Shown: positions 18,572-28,005 of the stretch, piece by piece
How the letters are laid out: every line of letters starts with the position of its first letter
Numbering within the stretch: the first letter of the stretch is position 1
From: Pontibacter actiniarum
GTDB lineage: Bacteria > Bacteroidota > Bacteroidia > Cytophagales > Hymenobacteraceae
NCBI RefSeq assembly: GCF_003585765.1
Contig: NZ_CP021235.1
Span: forward strand, 1,612,001 to 1,676,000
Length of the DNA stretch: 64,000 nucleotides
Direction of reading: 5' to 3'
The notes under the pieces: model-generated
What the model was told of the DNA's origin: nothing
The model's input: the letters and a program-made list of their open reading frames with translations, nothing else
Databases searched by the model: none
Made by a program: the position numbers and the translations under genes

Positions 18572-18606
18572 AGCAGACCTCCGCAACAGTGGAGGTCTGC
18601 TTGTTT
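18572..18606 (+). terminator. Rho-independent terminator of the lysine-rich gene
   Basis: An 11-bp perfect stem (AGCAGACCTCC at 18572-18582 with GGAGGTCTGCT at 18591-18601) and an 8-base loop, followed by GTTTTT on the plus strand. Confidence 0.85.
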
Positions 18607-18647
18607 TTGGGCAGCAGCTACCGGTAACCAGACACACAGGCCGCACC

Positions 18648-18671
18648 ATACTTATACTTATACTTATACTT
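18648..18671. repeat. Tandem (ATACTT)4 hexamer repeat
   Basis: Four perfect head-to-tail copies of ATACTT just downstream of the aldo/keto reductase gene. The unit is the core of the TATACTT heptamer that is scattered through the whole window. It could be slippage of that motif. Confidence 0.9.
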
Positions 18672-18682
18672 GCGGCTGCCTG

Positions 18683-19579
18683 CTACCGGTGCTGCTCATA
18701 GGTAACAGCAGGTAACACTGCCTGTAGAGCCTCTACTTCCGTGTCTTTTAGCGGGGCGGTATTGCCAAGTTGCAATGCCTCCTCCAGCTGTTCTTCCGTG
18801 CGGAGGCCCATAACCGCAGAGGTAACAGCAGGGTGATGCAGCGCAAAACGCACGGCTGTTTCAGCGGCACTTCTGGTCTTCCCGCTAATTGCCTGTACAG
18901 CGTGGGCGGCCTTCTGAACAGCCTCTGAAGTATAGGAAAGATAAGCTTTCGCCGGTTTGCCCGCCAGCATCCCCTGCGCCAGGCTTCCGCGTGCGAGCAC
19001 CCCAATTTGCTGCTGCTGCAGGAGAGGCAACACAGCTTCTTCCGGACGGCGGTCCAGCAGGCTGTACTGCATCATTACACTGGTTATGCTGGAGCGGCTC
19101 ACATACTCCCGTATCACGTTGGGCCTGATGGAGGATATCCCGTAGTACCGTATCTTTCCCTGCTGTTTTAGCAGTTCAAAAGCCTCAATGGTTTCCTCGA
19201 TAGGGTCCTCTATTGTGCCGCCATGCAGCTGGTAAAGGTCGATGTAATCCGTCTGCAGCCGCTGCAGGCTATGCTCTACGGCCTGAAGCACATATTTCTT
19301 GGTCGGGTTCCAGTCCCAGCCACTGCCGTCCGGGCGCCACTGGTTGCCTACTTTGGTGGCGATGACAACCTGCTCGCGCATCCCTTTAAAGGCGCTGCCT
19401 ACGGTTACCTCGTTTTCCCCTTGCTGGTACAAATCGGCAGTATCGAACAAGTTAATGCCCCGGTCCAGGGCCTGGTGGAGCAGCTTTATATCGGCCTTTC
19501 GGTCAGCACCCAATGACATGCAGCCAAAGCTGACCTCGCTAACCGACAGGCTTGAACTTCCTAACTGTTTATGCTTCAT
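18683..19579 (-). CDS. Aldo/keto reductase
   Basis: A 298-residue (alpha/beta)8-barrel oxidoreductase using NADPH. The catalytic tetrad can be placed: Asp and Tyr in NLFDTADLYQQGE near residue 44, Lys in VIATKVGNQW near 76, and His in LYQLHGG near 117. The family signature YGISSIRPNVI near 146 binds near the cofactor. The length is normal. The physiological substrate of such proteins is rarely known, and the neighbours (MaoC hydratase, lysine-rich peptide) give no pathway. It is a single-gene unit, divergent from the MaoC gene. Confidence 0.92.
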   Translation of the reverse strand: MKHKQLGSSSLSVSEVSFGCMSLGADRKADIKLLHQALDRGINLFDTADLYQQGENEVTVGSAFKGMREQVVIATKVGNQWRPDGSGWDWNPTKKYVLQAVEHSLQRLQTDYIDLYQLHGGTIEDPIEETIEAFELLKQQGKIRYYGISSIRPNVIREYVSRSSITSVMMQYSLLDRRPEEAVLPLLQQQQIGVLARGSLAQGMLAGKPAKAYLSYTSEAVQKAAHAVQAISGKTRSAAETAVRFALHHPAVTSAVMGLRTEEQLEEALQLGNTAPLKDTEVEALQAVLPAVTYEQHR

Positions 19580-19918
19580 CGTAAATCAAATCTTCTTATG
19601 CGCCTATCTTCCTTACGCTACAGTTCTTACAACAGGCAAAGATAGTATAGTCCCCATCGAATTTTGCCGCACATTAGGCTTATGTTTAAACAATGGTTAA
19701 CCGTAGCATTTGCTTATTCGCTTAATACGTCTTACATTCGGCGATGTATATATTACGTGTGTGCATGCAGCAGGAGCCTTTAGGCGTGGTCTATCGTCTT
19801 GCGGTTTCCGTTAAACTCCCTTTACCGCTGCCAATATACACCCAAAGCAACCAAGTAGCATACGGCAAGTATAAGCCTGCAACACAAAGTATACCCAGCG
19901 ACTGATACAAAATACGCC
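19580..19918. other. Intergenic region between divergent genes
   Basis: About 340 bp holding the promoters of the aldo/keto reductase and MaoC genes. It contains two copies of the AAGTATA motif close to the MaoC start. I see no gene, no clear consensus promoter and no strong hairpin. Confidence 0.5.
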
Positions 19919-20386
19919 ATGAGCAAATTAACTATAAAAAGCCTTCAGGAACTCTCCCAGTATGAAGGTACGGAAATGGGTGTTTCAGAATACCACACCA
20001 TCACCCAGGAGCAGATAAACAAGTTCGCGGACGCCACCCTCGACCACCAATGGATTCACCTGGATGCCGAGCGTGCTAAAACCGAAACGCCCTTCGGAGC
20101 CACCATTGCACACGGCTACCTGACCGTGTCGCTGCTGCCTTACCTGTGGTCGCAGATCGCTTCGATTGAAAACCTGAAAATGCAGGTGAACTACGAGATA
20201 GAAAGCCTTCGCTTTAACCAGGCTGTTACCGTGAACAGCGACGTTCGCTTGCGGGCAAAGCTGCTTTCGGTAAAGGACCTGCGCGGCATTGCCAAAGCCC
20301 GGCTGGAAGTAACCTTGGAGATCAAAGACAGTAAGAAGCCTGCCTTTACAGGTATCATCACGTTCCTGTACCATTTTAACGGCTAG
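19919..20386 (+). CDS. MaoC-like (R)-specific enoyl hydratase
   Basis: A 155-residue single hot-dog domain. The hydratase-2 motif is intact: FADATLDHQWIHLD near residue 38 gives the catalytic Asp/His pair, and GATIAHGYLTVSLL near 61 continues the overhanging segment. Such proteins hydrate trans-2-enoyl-CoA to (R)-3-hydroxyacyl-CoA or act on related thioesters. It resembles the NodN/MaoC-like single-domain group. No beta-oxidation or PHA genes are adjacent, so the pathway is open. Confidence 0.88.
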   Translation: MSKLTIKSLQELSQYEGTEMGVSEYHTITQEQINKFADATLDHQWIHLDAERAKTETPFGATIAHGYLTVSLLPYLWSQIASIENLKMQVNYEIESLRFNQAVTVNSDVRLRAKLLSVKDLRGIAKARLEVTLEIKDSKKPAFTGIITFLYHFNG

Positions 20387-20442
20387 AGAGGCTGTCGCAG
20401 TACTGCCGTGCCTACTGTTATCTTGGCTTTAGAAGCCGGGAA

Positions 20443-20487
20443 GGCATGTTCTACTACCTCTTACTCTGAGAGGCAGCAGAACATGCC
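20443..20487. repeat. Interrupted 45-bp inverted repeat
   Basis: Outer arms GGCATGTTCT (20443-20452) and AGAACATGCC (20478-20487) are perfect 10-bp complements. An inner CCTC/GAGG pair extends the stem. No T-run follows. It sits in the 288-bp gap between convergent MaoC and SpoVR genes. It may be an RNA hairpin involved in 3'-end formation or the remnant of a small mobile repeat. Confidence 0.55.
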
Positions 20488-20674
20488 CCAAAGCCGGGAC
20501 AGAAGCGGACATGAATAGCGTTGCTTCCTGGAGCGAAGGCTGATGTGGCTGCGGCTGAAGCCTTGTAGCAACCGGTGCAGCACATGCTTAACTGAGGCTG
20601 CAAACATCTGAATCGTCAGCAGGTTCTGGCGACGCTATCGCACTAAAGCAACCGTAGACGACACTGTTTGAGCC

Positions 20675-22189
20675 TTATTTTGCCTCAAACGTGCTTTCAT
20701 TTATCCCCAGCTTGTTCTTAGCCTGCAGTTCTACCGGGAAGCCCCACAGGTAGCGGATTTGCTCTAAGGTAGCCTTGGCGCTTTCAGCCTCCAGGCGGCG
20801 GTCTTTCTGGATGTAGTGGGTCAGGTACAGCTTGCTGGTCCGGTGCAGGTCTACCTTTGTAACCTGTATGTTGGGCACACGGGAAGAGCGGTCATACTGG
20901 TAGCTCAGCTGCTCCCTTACTTTTCTGTACCCGCGCTCATTGTGGATCGCCCCTATCTCGTAATCCGTTTCGTTCTCCTTATCAATAATGGTGAACAGCT
21001 TCATGTCGCGGATAACCTTTGGCGAGAGATACTGCAGTATAAAGCTATCATCCCGGAAATTCTCCATTACGTAATGCACCTGCTCCAGCCAGTCTTTCCC
21101 GACCAGGTTCGGAAACCAGGCTTTGTCTTCGGCGGTAGGCTCCAGGCAAATGCGCTTGATGTCCATGAAGATGTTAAAGCCTAGCGTGTACGGGTTGAGC
21201 CCAGCGTAGTATTTGCTGTTGTACTCCGGCTGGTACAGCACACCGCTGTGGCTTTTGATAAACTCCAGCATAAAGCCGTCGTTCACATAGCCTTCGTCAA
21301 ACAGCTTGTTTATGATGTGGTAGTGCGTGAAGGTGGCAAAGCCTTCGTTCATCACCTTGGTTGCCCCCTGCGGGTAAAAATACTGCGCTACTTTGCGCAC
21401 AATCCGAATGATCTCTCTTTTCCAGGCAGGCAGCGTTGGCGCGTACTTTTCAATAAAGTATAGGATGTTCTCTTCCGGCTCTTTGGGAAACCTGTGCTCC
21501 TCCCCCGGTGCCGCATCCGGCAGCTCAGGCTGTGTTGGCAGCGTTTTCCATATCTCGTTGTAGTTTTCCCGCTTTATATGCGCCAGCTTCCTGAGCCGGT
21601 CGTTTTCTTCCTTGGCAGATACTTTAGAAGGTTTTTTATACTTGTCAATGCCGTGGTTCATGAGGGCATGGGCTGCGTCGAGTACCCGCTCCACTTCCTC
21701 CTCGCCGTACTCCTCCTCGCACCGCAGAATGTAATCGCGGGCAAACACCATGTAATCAACAATAGAGTCGGCGGAGGTCCAGTCCAGGAACATGTAGTTG
21801 TTGGCGAAAAAGGCATTATGTCCCTGGCAGGCATGTGCGATCACGAGCAGCATCATACAAGTGGAATTGTTCTCCATGTTGTAGCTGATGCATGGGTTGG
21901 AGTTGATCACCAGCTCATAGGAAAGCCCCATGCGCCCCTTGGTATAGTTGCTCTGGTTAAGCACGAAGTCTTTGCCAAATTTCCAGTGCGGGTAAGAAGT
22001 AGGCAAGCCCGTGAGCGCGTAGGCATCAATCATCTGCTCCGAGGTCACGATCTCGATCTGGTTCGGGTAGGTCTTCAGCTTCAGGTAATCGCGTCCTATT
22101 CTGCTGATCACCTCATCTGCCGCCTCCAGGGTTTTGTAGTCCCAGTTGGGGCTACAGAACATGGCTCTGTACTGGTCTTTCTCTGTCAT
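20675..22189 (-). CDS. spoVR: SpoVR-family protein
   Basis: A 504-residue cytosolic protein of the SpoVR/YcgB family. Characteristic stretches are YPNQIEIVTSEQM near residue 41, SYPHWKFGK near 65 and the conserved HACQGHNAFFANNY near 118. NEGFATFTHY near 281 places a histidine-rich, metal-enzyme-like centre. The name comes from Bacillus cortex formation, but the family is widespread in non-sporulating bacteria. It is the third gene of the prkA-yeaH-spoVR set, 69 bp after yeaH. This set is generally induced by starvation or stationary phase; molecular activity is unknown. Confidence 0.93.
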   Translation of the reverse strand: MTEKDQYRAMFCSPNWDYKTLEAADEVISRIGRDYLKLKTYPNQIEIVTSEQMIDAYALTGLPTSYPHWKFGKDFVLNQSNYTKGRMGLSYELVINSNPCISYNMENNSTCMMLLVIAHACQGHNAFFANNYMFLDWTSADSIVDYMVFARDYILRCEEEYGEEEVERVLDAAHALMNHGIDKYKKPSKVSAKEENDRLRKLAHIKRENYNEIWKTLPTQPELPDAAPGEEHRFPKEPEENILYFIEKYAPTLPAWKREIIRIVRKVAQYFYPQGATKVMNEGFATFTHYHIINKLFDEGYVNDGFMLEFIKSHSGVLYQPEYNSKYYAGLNPYTLGFNIFMDIKRICLEPTAEDKAWFPNLVGKDWLEQVHYVMENFRDDSFILQYLSPKVIRDMKLFTIIDKENETDYEIGAIHNERGYRKVREQLSYQYDRSSRVPNIQVTKVDLHRTSKLYLTHYIQKDRRLEAESAKATLEQIRYLWGFPVELQAKNKLGINESTFEAK

Positions 22190-22258
22190 GGCGGTGATAT
22201 TTTATACTTGCTATACTCCAGCTAAAGGGCTGGTTAAAGAGAAGGCTAACAGTCTGGC

Positions 22259-23521
22259 TCAGGCAGCCTCGCGCCGCTTCCGGAACAGCCCCTGGAAAAC
22301 TGGCCAGATCTCATAGGCTTCGTAAATATGCCTGATGGAAAAGTCCTCGTCGTTGCTGATCCGCTTGTAAGCCTGCCAAAGATCGCTTTCGCGGTCTTTG
22401 CTGTTAATTTCGATGTAGGCCATAAACTGAATGGAGGGCAGCACCGCCTCCTGCAGCAGCTTCTTACATTCCAGGGCATCCTGCTTCGACCATACGTCAC
22501 CGTCCGACGCCTGGCAGCAGTACACGTTCCAACTCTCGTCATAGCGTTCCCGGATGATCCTGTCCATCAGTTTTAGGGAGGGAGCAACCACTGTGCCGCC
22601 GCTTTCCCGGGAGTTAAAAAACTCCTCCTCGTCTACCTCTTTGGCCTCTGTGTGGTGCCGGATAAACACCAGTTCCACATTTTTATACTGCCTGGTCAGG
22701 AAGATGTACAGGAGCGTAAAGAACCGCTTCGCGATATCCTTCTCGTGGTAGCCCATCGAGGCAGACACATCCATCACGCAGAACATTACGGCAGAGGTAA
22801 CAGGCACTGGCACACGCTCAAAGTTGTTGTAGCGCATGTCGATATCCTCAAAAAAAGGAATGGTATTGGCCTGCTTTCTTACCTTTTCCAGCTCCGCCTC
22901 CAGCAACAGCCTCTCTTCGGGGTCCGCCGTGCTCGCCAGCTGCGCTTCAAGCTTTTGCAGCTTCTTCTCAAAAACACCCTTCAGCGCCAGCCGCCGCCCC
23001 AGCGACTGCCGGTAGCTCGTTTTAATATTCAGGCGCGAGGGAACGCTGTCTTTGGTATAGCCGGCGCGGCGCGATTCAAAGTTCTCCGTGCTGTCCATGA
23101 GCTTCTTCACCAGGTTGGGTAGCGCCAGGTCATCGAAAAAGTACTTCAGAAACTCCTCCCGCGACAGAACCACGGTAAATTCGTCCTCGGTGACCTCCGG
23201 GCTGTTAGAGCCCTTCCCCTTCCCGCTGCCACCGGCACCGCCTTTTGGCTTAGGTACACGGTCGCCTTCGTTAAAGCGGTCGTTGCCGGGCTTTATGATA
23301 TACTTCTTGCCTGTTTTAGGGTCATGGCGGAAACTCGGCTCATCCAGGCCACGCACGGGCACTTTCACGCTGCCGCCTGTGCTGCTGTCTTTTATACTTT
23401 CCTGGCTGATAATATCCGGAATGGCCTTCTTAATCTGGCTCTCTACCCGCTTTAAGAACTTCTGCCGGTTACCCGTAGATTTCCCCTTGTCGTTCTTCCG
23501 TCTGTCAATGATGTGGCTCAT
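22259..23521 (-). CDS. yeaH: YeaH/YhbH-family (DUF444) vWA-like protein
   Basis: A 420-residue protein of the DUF444 family. The N-terminus (SHIIDRRKNDKGKSTGNRQKF, residues 2-22, key DRRKN and NRQKF) is diagnostic. A glycine/serine-rich linker follows near residues 90-108, then a von Willebrand A-like domain with the MIDAS-type DVSASMG near 250 and FIRHHTEAKEV near 285. It is expected to act with PrkA, encoded 84 bp upstream. Its role in the stress response of other bacteria is genetic rather than biochemical. Confidence 0.93.
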   Translation of the reverse strand: MSHIIDRRKNDKGKSTGNRQKFLKRVESQIKKAIPDIISQESIKDSSTGGSVKVPVRGLDEPSFRHDPKTGKKYIIKPGNDRFNEGDRVPKPKGGAGGSGKGKGSNSPEVTEDEFTVVLSREEFLKYFFDDLALPNLVKKLMDSTENFESRRAGYTKDSVPSRLNIKTSYRQSLGRRLALKGVFEKKLQKLEAQLASTADPEERLLLEAELEKVRKQANTIPFFEDIDMRYNNFERVPVPVTSAVMFCVMDVSASMGYHEKDIAKRFFTLLYIFLTRQYKNVELVFIRHHTEAKEVDEEEFFNSRESGGTVVAPSLKLMDRIIRERYDESWNVYCCQASDGDVWSKQDALECKKLLQEAVLPSIQFMAYIEINSKDRESDLWQAYKRISNDEDFSIRHIYEAYEIWPVFQGLFRKRREAA

Positions 23522-23605
23522 GGGAATTTGAGTTGAGAGTGGAGAGGTAAAAGCTATGGGTTAGAAGAGGCACTTTTAACCCATACCTTTTACCCCATAC
23601 CTTAT

Positions 23606-25534
23606 TTACGCCATTGTTTTTCTTACCCGCATAAACCAATCCACCAGTATGCGGATCTGCTTATCTGTATAGCCCCTGTCCTTCATCCGTTTGGTGAAAT
23701 CACGGTGCTTCTTCTCGTCTTCCTTGTTCGACTTCGCCGTGAACGACACCACTGGCAGCAGATCTTCGGTATTGGTAAAGATCTTCTTTTCGATCACGTT
23801 CTTGATCTTCTCGTAGGAATCCCAGCGCGGGTTTTCGCCGCCGTGGTTCGCTTTGTAGCGCAGGGTAAAGTTGGTTACCTCAGCCCGGAAGTCCTTGGGG
23901 TTGGCAATGCCTGCAGGCTTCTCTATCTTCTCCAGTTCCGCATTCAGGATGCTCCTGTCAAAAATCTCCCCCGAGTCCGGGTCCCGGTAGTCGTTATTCT
24001 GCATCCAATGGTCGGCATAGATCACATACTTTTCAAAGATGTTCTGCCCATAGGAGCTGTAAGACTCGATGTAAGCCTTCTGTATCTCATCTGCGATAAA
24101 CTCAGCGTACTTACTGGCCAGCAGCGACTTGATCAGGTGCAGGTATTTTGTCTCTGTTTCTGGTGGCAGCATCATCTTCACCACCTCTTGCTCCAGCACA
24201 TAAAGCAGATGCACCGGGTTGGCGGCTATCTCCTCACTGTCAAAGTTGAAAACCTTGGAAAGGATCTTGAAAGCGAAGCGCGTAGAGATACCCTGCATGC
24301 CCTCATTAATACCGGCATCGTCGCGGTACTCTTGTATGGATTTGGCATTGGGGTCCGTCTCCTTCAGTGTTTCACCGTTGTAGACGCGCATTTTGGAGTA
24401 AATGCTGGAGTTCTCCGGTTCCTTCAGCCGCGACATTACCGAAAACTCGGCCAGCAGCTCGATGGTCTTGGGTGCGCAGGGGGCGTTTTTAAGCGAACTC
24501 TCCCGAATAAGCTTTTCATAAATCTTGATTTCCTCGCTCACGCGGAGGCAGTACGGCACCTGTACTTTGTAGATACGGTCCAGGAAAGCCTCGTTTTTCT
24601 TATCGTTGAGGAACTTGGCCCATTCCGACTCATTGGAGTGGGCCAGGATGATGCCGTCAAACGGAATGGCCCCGATCGGCTCTGTGCCCTTGTAGTTCTT
24701 CTCCTGCGTGGCGGTCAGCAACGGGTTCAGGACCTTGATCGGGGCCTTGAACATCTCCACAAACTCCAGCAGGCCCTGGTTGGCCAGGCACAACCCGCCG
24801 GTATAAGAATAGGCGTCGGGGTCGCTCTGCTGGTACTCGGCCAGCTTACGGATATCCACCTTACCCACCAGCGTGGAAATGTCCTGGTTGTTCTCATCAC
24901 CGGGCTCGGTTTTGGAGATTGCCACCTGGTCCTGTATGGACGGGAAGAGCCGGATAACTTTGAAGCGGTTAATGTCGCCGTCGAACTCGCGCAGCCTTTT
25001 AGAGGCCCAGGGGCTCATGCAGCTGGGCACGTAACGCGACGGTATGCTGTACTCCTCCTCCAGCTCCTCGGTGTAGTCGGCAAACAGGCCGAGCGGGCTC
25101 TCAAACACCGGGCTCACCTCCTCCCCTGCCTTCAGCACATAAATAGGGTTCTGCTGCATCAGGTGCTTTAGCTTTTCGGCCAGAGAGCTCTTTCCGCCGC
25201 CAACCGGGCCCATCAGGTACAGGATTTGTTTCTTCTCCTCCAGGCCCTGCGCCGAATGGCGGAAGTAGGAAACGATCTGCTCAATGGTGCTTTCCATCCC
25301 ATAGAAGTCTTTGAAAGCCGGATAGACTTTTATCTTCTTGTTGGAGAAGATTCTGCTTAGCACCGGGTCCTGGCGGGTGTCCAGAACTTCCGGCTCCCCG
25401 ATTGCGTGCAGGATCCTTTCTGCAGGCTTGGCATACACGCTCGGGTCTTTTTTACACTCCTCGAGATAGGCAGCTACTGTCATCTCATTCATTGAGGCAC
25501 TGTAATTGGTCTTGATTTTCTCTAAAATGTTCAT
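23606..25534 (-). CDS. prkA: PrkA/YeaG-family serine protein kinase / AAA+ protein
   Basis: A 642-residue protein, matching the usual PrkA length. The N-terminal AAA+ region has Walker A GPVGGGKSS near residue 109 and an HSNESEW block near 300. The C-terminal kinase-like part (about 480-640) includes YADHWMQNNDYRDPDSGEIFD (key DRSILN following). PrkA was described as a Ser/Thr kinase, and later work on related proteins points to ATPase/protease activity as well. It is the first gene of the trio, so its promoter should lie in the long upstream gap. Confidence 0.94.
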   Translation of the reverse strand: MNILEKIKTNYSASMNEMTVAAYLEECKKDPSVYAKPAERILHAIGEPEVLDTRQDPVLSRIFSNKKIKVYPAFKDFYGMESTIEQIVSYFRHSAQGLEEKKQILYLMGPVGGGKSSLAEKLKHLMQQNPIYVLKAGEEVSPVFESPLGLFADYTEELEEEYSIPSRYVPSCMSPWASKRLREFDGDINRFKVIRLFPSIQDQVAISKTEPGDENNQDISTLVGKVDIRKLAEYQQSDPDAYSYTGGLCLANQGLLEFVEMFKAPIKVLNPLLTATQEKNYKGTEPIGAIPFDGIILAHSNESEWAKFLNDKKNEAFLDRIYKVQVPYCLRVSEEIKIYEKLIRESSLKNAPCAPKTIELLAEFSVMSRLKEPENSSIYSKMRVYNGETLKETDPNAKSIQEYRDDAGINEGMQGISTRFAFKILSKVFNFDSEEIAANPVHLLYVLEQEVVKMMLPPETETKYLHLIKSLLASKYAEFIADEIQKAYIESYSSYGQNIFEKYVIYADHWMQNNDYRDPDSGEIFDRSILNAELEKIEKPAGIANPKDFRAEVTNFTLRYKANHGGENPRWDSYEKIKNVIEKKIFTNTEDLLPVVSFTAKSNKEDEKKHRDFTKRMKDRGYTDKQIRILVDWFMRVRKTMA

Positions 25535-26462
25535 ATTTGCTTGTGTCTTTATAACATCGTCAGAATCATTTTATAACATAGAGCAACTAGCAGTTTATCA
25601 ACTATTTGTCTGGAGTGTGGTCAACTGCTAAGCAACTAATCTTATCATATAGTGTGAGAGGTATGTTATGTCTGAAAAATTGTCTTCGGGCCTGTGCCTG
25701 TCTAGGGCCTCCTGTACCCAAGGTTACTGTTAACCTGGTCGTCGTCTATGTATGGAATAACGCAAGGTATGGCGCAACGCCACTGTACCACTACCCATAC
25801 ACAGGGTTTGCAGGTCGAACCGGGGAGCCTCTTCTTACCCTGCGTCGGCAAAGGCCCGGAGTCATTGCGATCCCTACAGCCTGTTTCACCCTGTGTTATT
25901 TACAGACCTGAAACAGCTGCGTGTGATGTTCGCTGTACGCTGCACAAGAGAACCCCATGCTTTGCACCTGCTTGTAAAACAGCGTTTTGATTTTTTAAAT
26001 TCAAAATTGATTATATTTTATAATACAAACTTTATACGTGAGCCATATGAAAAATATAATACCTTTTACTTATTGTTTAAAAGTTACAATTATACCCAAC
26101 GCACGCATACCTCAGTGCTCCGGGAAATCAAAGACAGATTGTACTTTGAATACGCAGTAGCTATGTGCACCAGAAGAAGGAAGAGCAGGTCCGGGCTGTA
26201 GTGCTGGTGTTTGTATTGTACAGCAGTGTGTTTTGGTTGGCCGCCGCCTGATAATGCTTCGGCAGGTCCTTCAAAATAAAAGTGAGAAAGAGTGATAGAA
26301 GTTGTACCCTCCACTGTTCTACGGCTACTTCCCCGGCTCTGTAAATCCTCCGGCGAAGCGCTTTGCCATACAGTAAGGAGCCGCTGGCGCACCAGCGGCT
26401 TACTCGCAGTGCATGCTGCTGTCAAGGCACGCAGCTAGGCTACTGAGACTGACAGTGCCTGG
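25535..26462. other. 0.9-kb region without a recognisable gene
   Basis: Open frames of about 100 codons exist here, but their products are cysteine/arginine-rich nonsense without family features. Bases 25990-26090 are strikingly AT-rich for this genome. The region holds the prkA promoter (minus strand) and the 3' side of the metallophosphoesterase gene. It could be decayed sequence, a long untranslated leader or an insertion scar. I see no tRNA, terminal repeats or transposase remains. Confidence 0.45.
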
Positions 26463-27722
26463 TTACTGCGGCCGTCCCTTTCGCAGCTCCAGCACGGTTA
26501 TCTCAGGCCAAACACCGACCCTGCCGGAAAAGCCGATAAAGCCGAAGCCGCGGTTTACGTAAAGCAGGCGATCGTTTTCCCGGGCCAGGCCCGCCCAGTT
26601 CTCGTAACGGTACTGCGCCGGGCTCCAGCGCACCAGGGGCGTTTCTACGCCGAACTGCATCCCGTGCGTGTGCCCGGAAAGGGTCAGGTGGATGTGCGTG
26701 GGGTGCACTTTCACTACTTCATCAAAGTGTGAGGGGTCGTGCGACAGCAGGACCTTAAAGGCGTCCTGGTCCACTCCCTGAAGCGCCTTATCCAGGTCGC
26801 CTTTTTGTATGAAGCCCGTGCCCCAGTTCTCTACGCCGATCAGGGCCAGCTTCTGGCCGTCTTTCTCAATTGCCACATGCTCGTCCAGCAGCAGGCGGTA
26901 GCCCATGGCTGCCTGGATTTGTTTGAGGCGCTCCAGGTTTGCTTCCTTCGCCTCCTCGCTTGGCCAGTCGGCATACATCCCATAGTCATGGTTGCCCAGG
27001 ATGGAGTACTGCCCATAAGGCGCTTTTATCTGGCTGAAGGCATCCATGTAAGGCAGAATTTCAGTGGCATGGTCGTTCACCAGGTCACCGGTAAAGACAA
27101 AAAGGTCTGACTGCTGCGCTTTCACCAACTCAATGCCATGCTGCACGGCGTCTGCATTGTCGAAACTTCCTGAATGAACATCAGAGATCTGCGTAATGGT
27201 AAAGCCGTCGAAGGCCTCCGGCAGATCATCAAAGTATAACGTGTGTCGGTGCAGCTGATAGTTGTACTTCCCTTTAATCGTACCGTACACAAAGGATGCG
27301 AACGGAACGCTGGCCAGCGCCAGCGCAACCTGGCTCATAAACTTTCGGCGGGCGGGCAACAGTCGCGCCGGGGTGCCCTTCGCTCCCGCCTTTTTACTGA
27401 AGAACCGGGCTACAGCCACTGCAAGGCGATAAATATCCTCCGCAAACAGCACCAGAATAAATACCAGCTTGGTTACAAAAAAGGTAAGAAAGGCGTTAAT
27501 AAACCACTGCACCACCGGCGTGGCGCGGTCACTGGTGAAGCGAACATAGACAGCAATACCGAAGCCGATAAGAAAGCCCACGAAGAATACCCAGAAAATG
27601 GTGTACACTGCCCGTCGCAGGTTGTCGGAGCGCCAGCTGGATGTGAGGCGCTTAAGCCCCTGAAAGACATACCAATCCATTAGCAGGGAAATGGCCCCCA
27701 GAAATAAAATAACCTGCGTCAT
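26463..27722 (-). CDS. Membrane metallophosphoesterase (YkuE-like)
   Basis: A 419-residue protein. Three or four transmembrane helices fill residues 1-105, followed by a basic segment and a twin-arginine-like RRKFMSQVALALAS near 127. The metallophosphoesterase domain begins near 172: ISDVHSG, then FTGDLVND near 207, GNHDYG near 239, LSHDP near 325 and SGHTHGMQFG near 352. All metal ligands are present. The YkuE group acts on phospholipid or UDP-linked precursors at the membrane, but the substrate here is unknown. It is transcribed alone. Confidence 0.9.
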   Translation of the reverse strand: MTQVILFLGAISLLMDWYVFQGLKRLTSSWRSDNLRRAVYTIFWVFFVGFLIGFGIAVYVRFTSDRATPVVQWFINAFLTFFVTKLVFILVLFAEDIYRLAVAVARFFSKKAGAKGTPARLLPARRKFMSQVALALASVPFASFVYGTIKGKYNYQLHRHTLYFDDLPEAFDGFTITQISDVHSGSFDNADAVQHGIELVKAQQSDLFVFTGDLVNDHATEILPYMDAFSQIKAPYGQYSILGNHDYGMYADWPSEEAKEANLERLKQIQAAMGYRLLLDEHVAIEKDGQKLALIGVENWGTGFIQKGDLDKALQGVDQDAFKVLLSHDPSHFDEVVKVHPTHIHLTLSGHTHGMQFGVETPLVRWSPAQYRYENWAGLARENDRLLYVNRGFGFIGFSGRVGVWPEITVLELRKGRPQ

Positions 27723-28005
27723 GACGTACTGTAGCTTTTGCCTTTACTTAGTAATCCGGTAATATAGCCAAATCTCCTGTTTTTAGCCGTGTGTAAAACA
27801 GGTTTGTACGGCCGAAGCAGGTTTCTGAAGAAGCGAATGCTTGTGCATAAAGCGCGCTGAGCCCGGAAGCAGGAGGCAGCAGCTGTAGTTCTGTAGAAAG
27901 TGCGGCTTTAGTTAACAAAGCGGCTAGTTTTAGGTATACTTGTAACACCGGCTGCAGACAGAAGGAGGCTGGCACCCTAACGCTATTAACCTAACATCGC
28001 ACCAT

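Noticed and set aside
18648-18671. Short repeats taken as a CRISPR remnant
   Set aside because: Units are 6 bp with no spacers; no cas genes in the window.
23705-25171. 488-codon plus-strand frame inside prkA
   Set aside because: prkA on the other strand is unambiguous; this frame has no recognisable domain.
25810-25830. tRNA T-loop-like GGTCGAACC
   Set aside because: Flanking bases do not form a T-stem, acceptor or anticodon arm on either strand.
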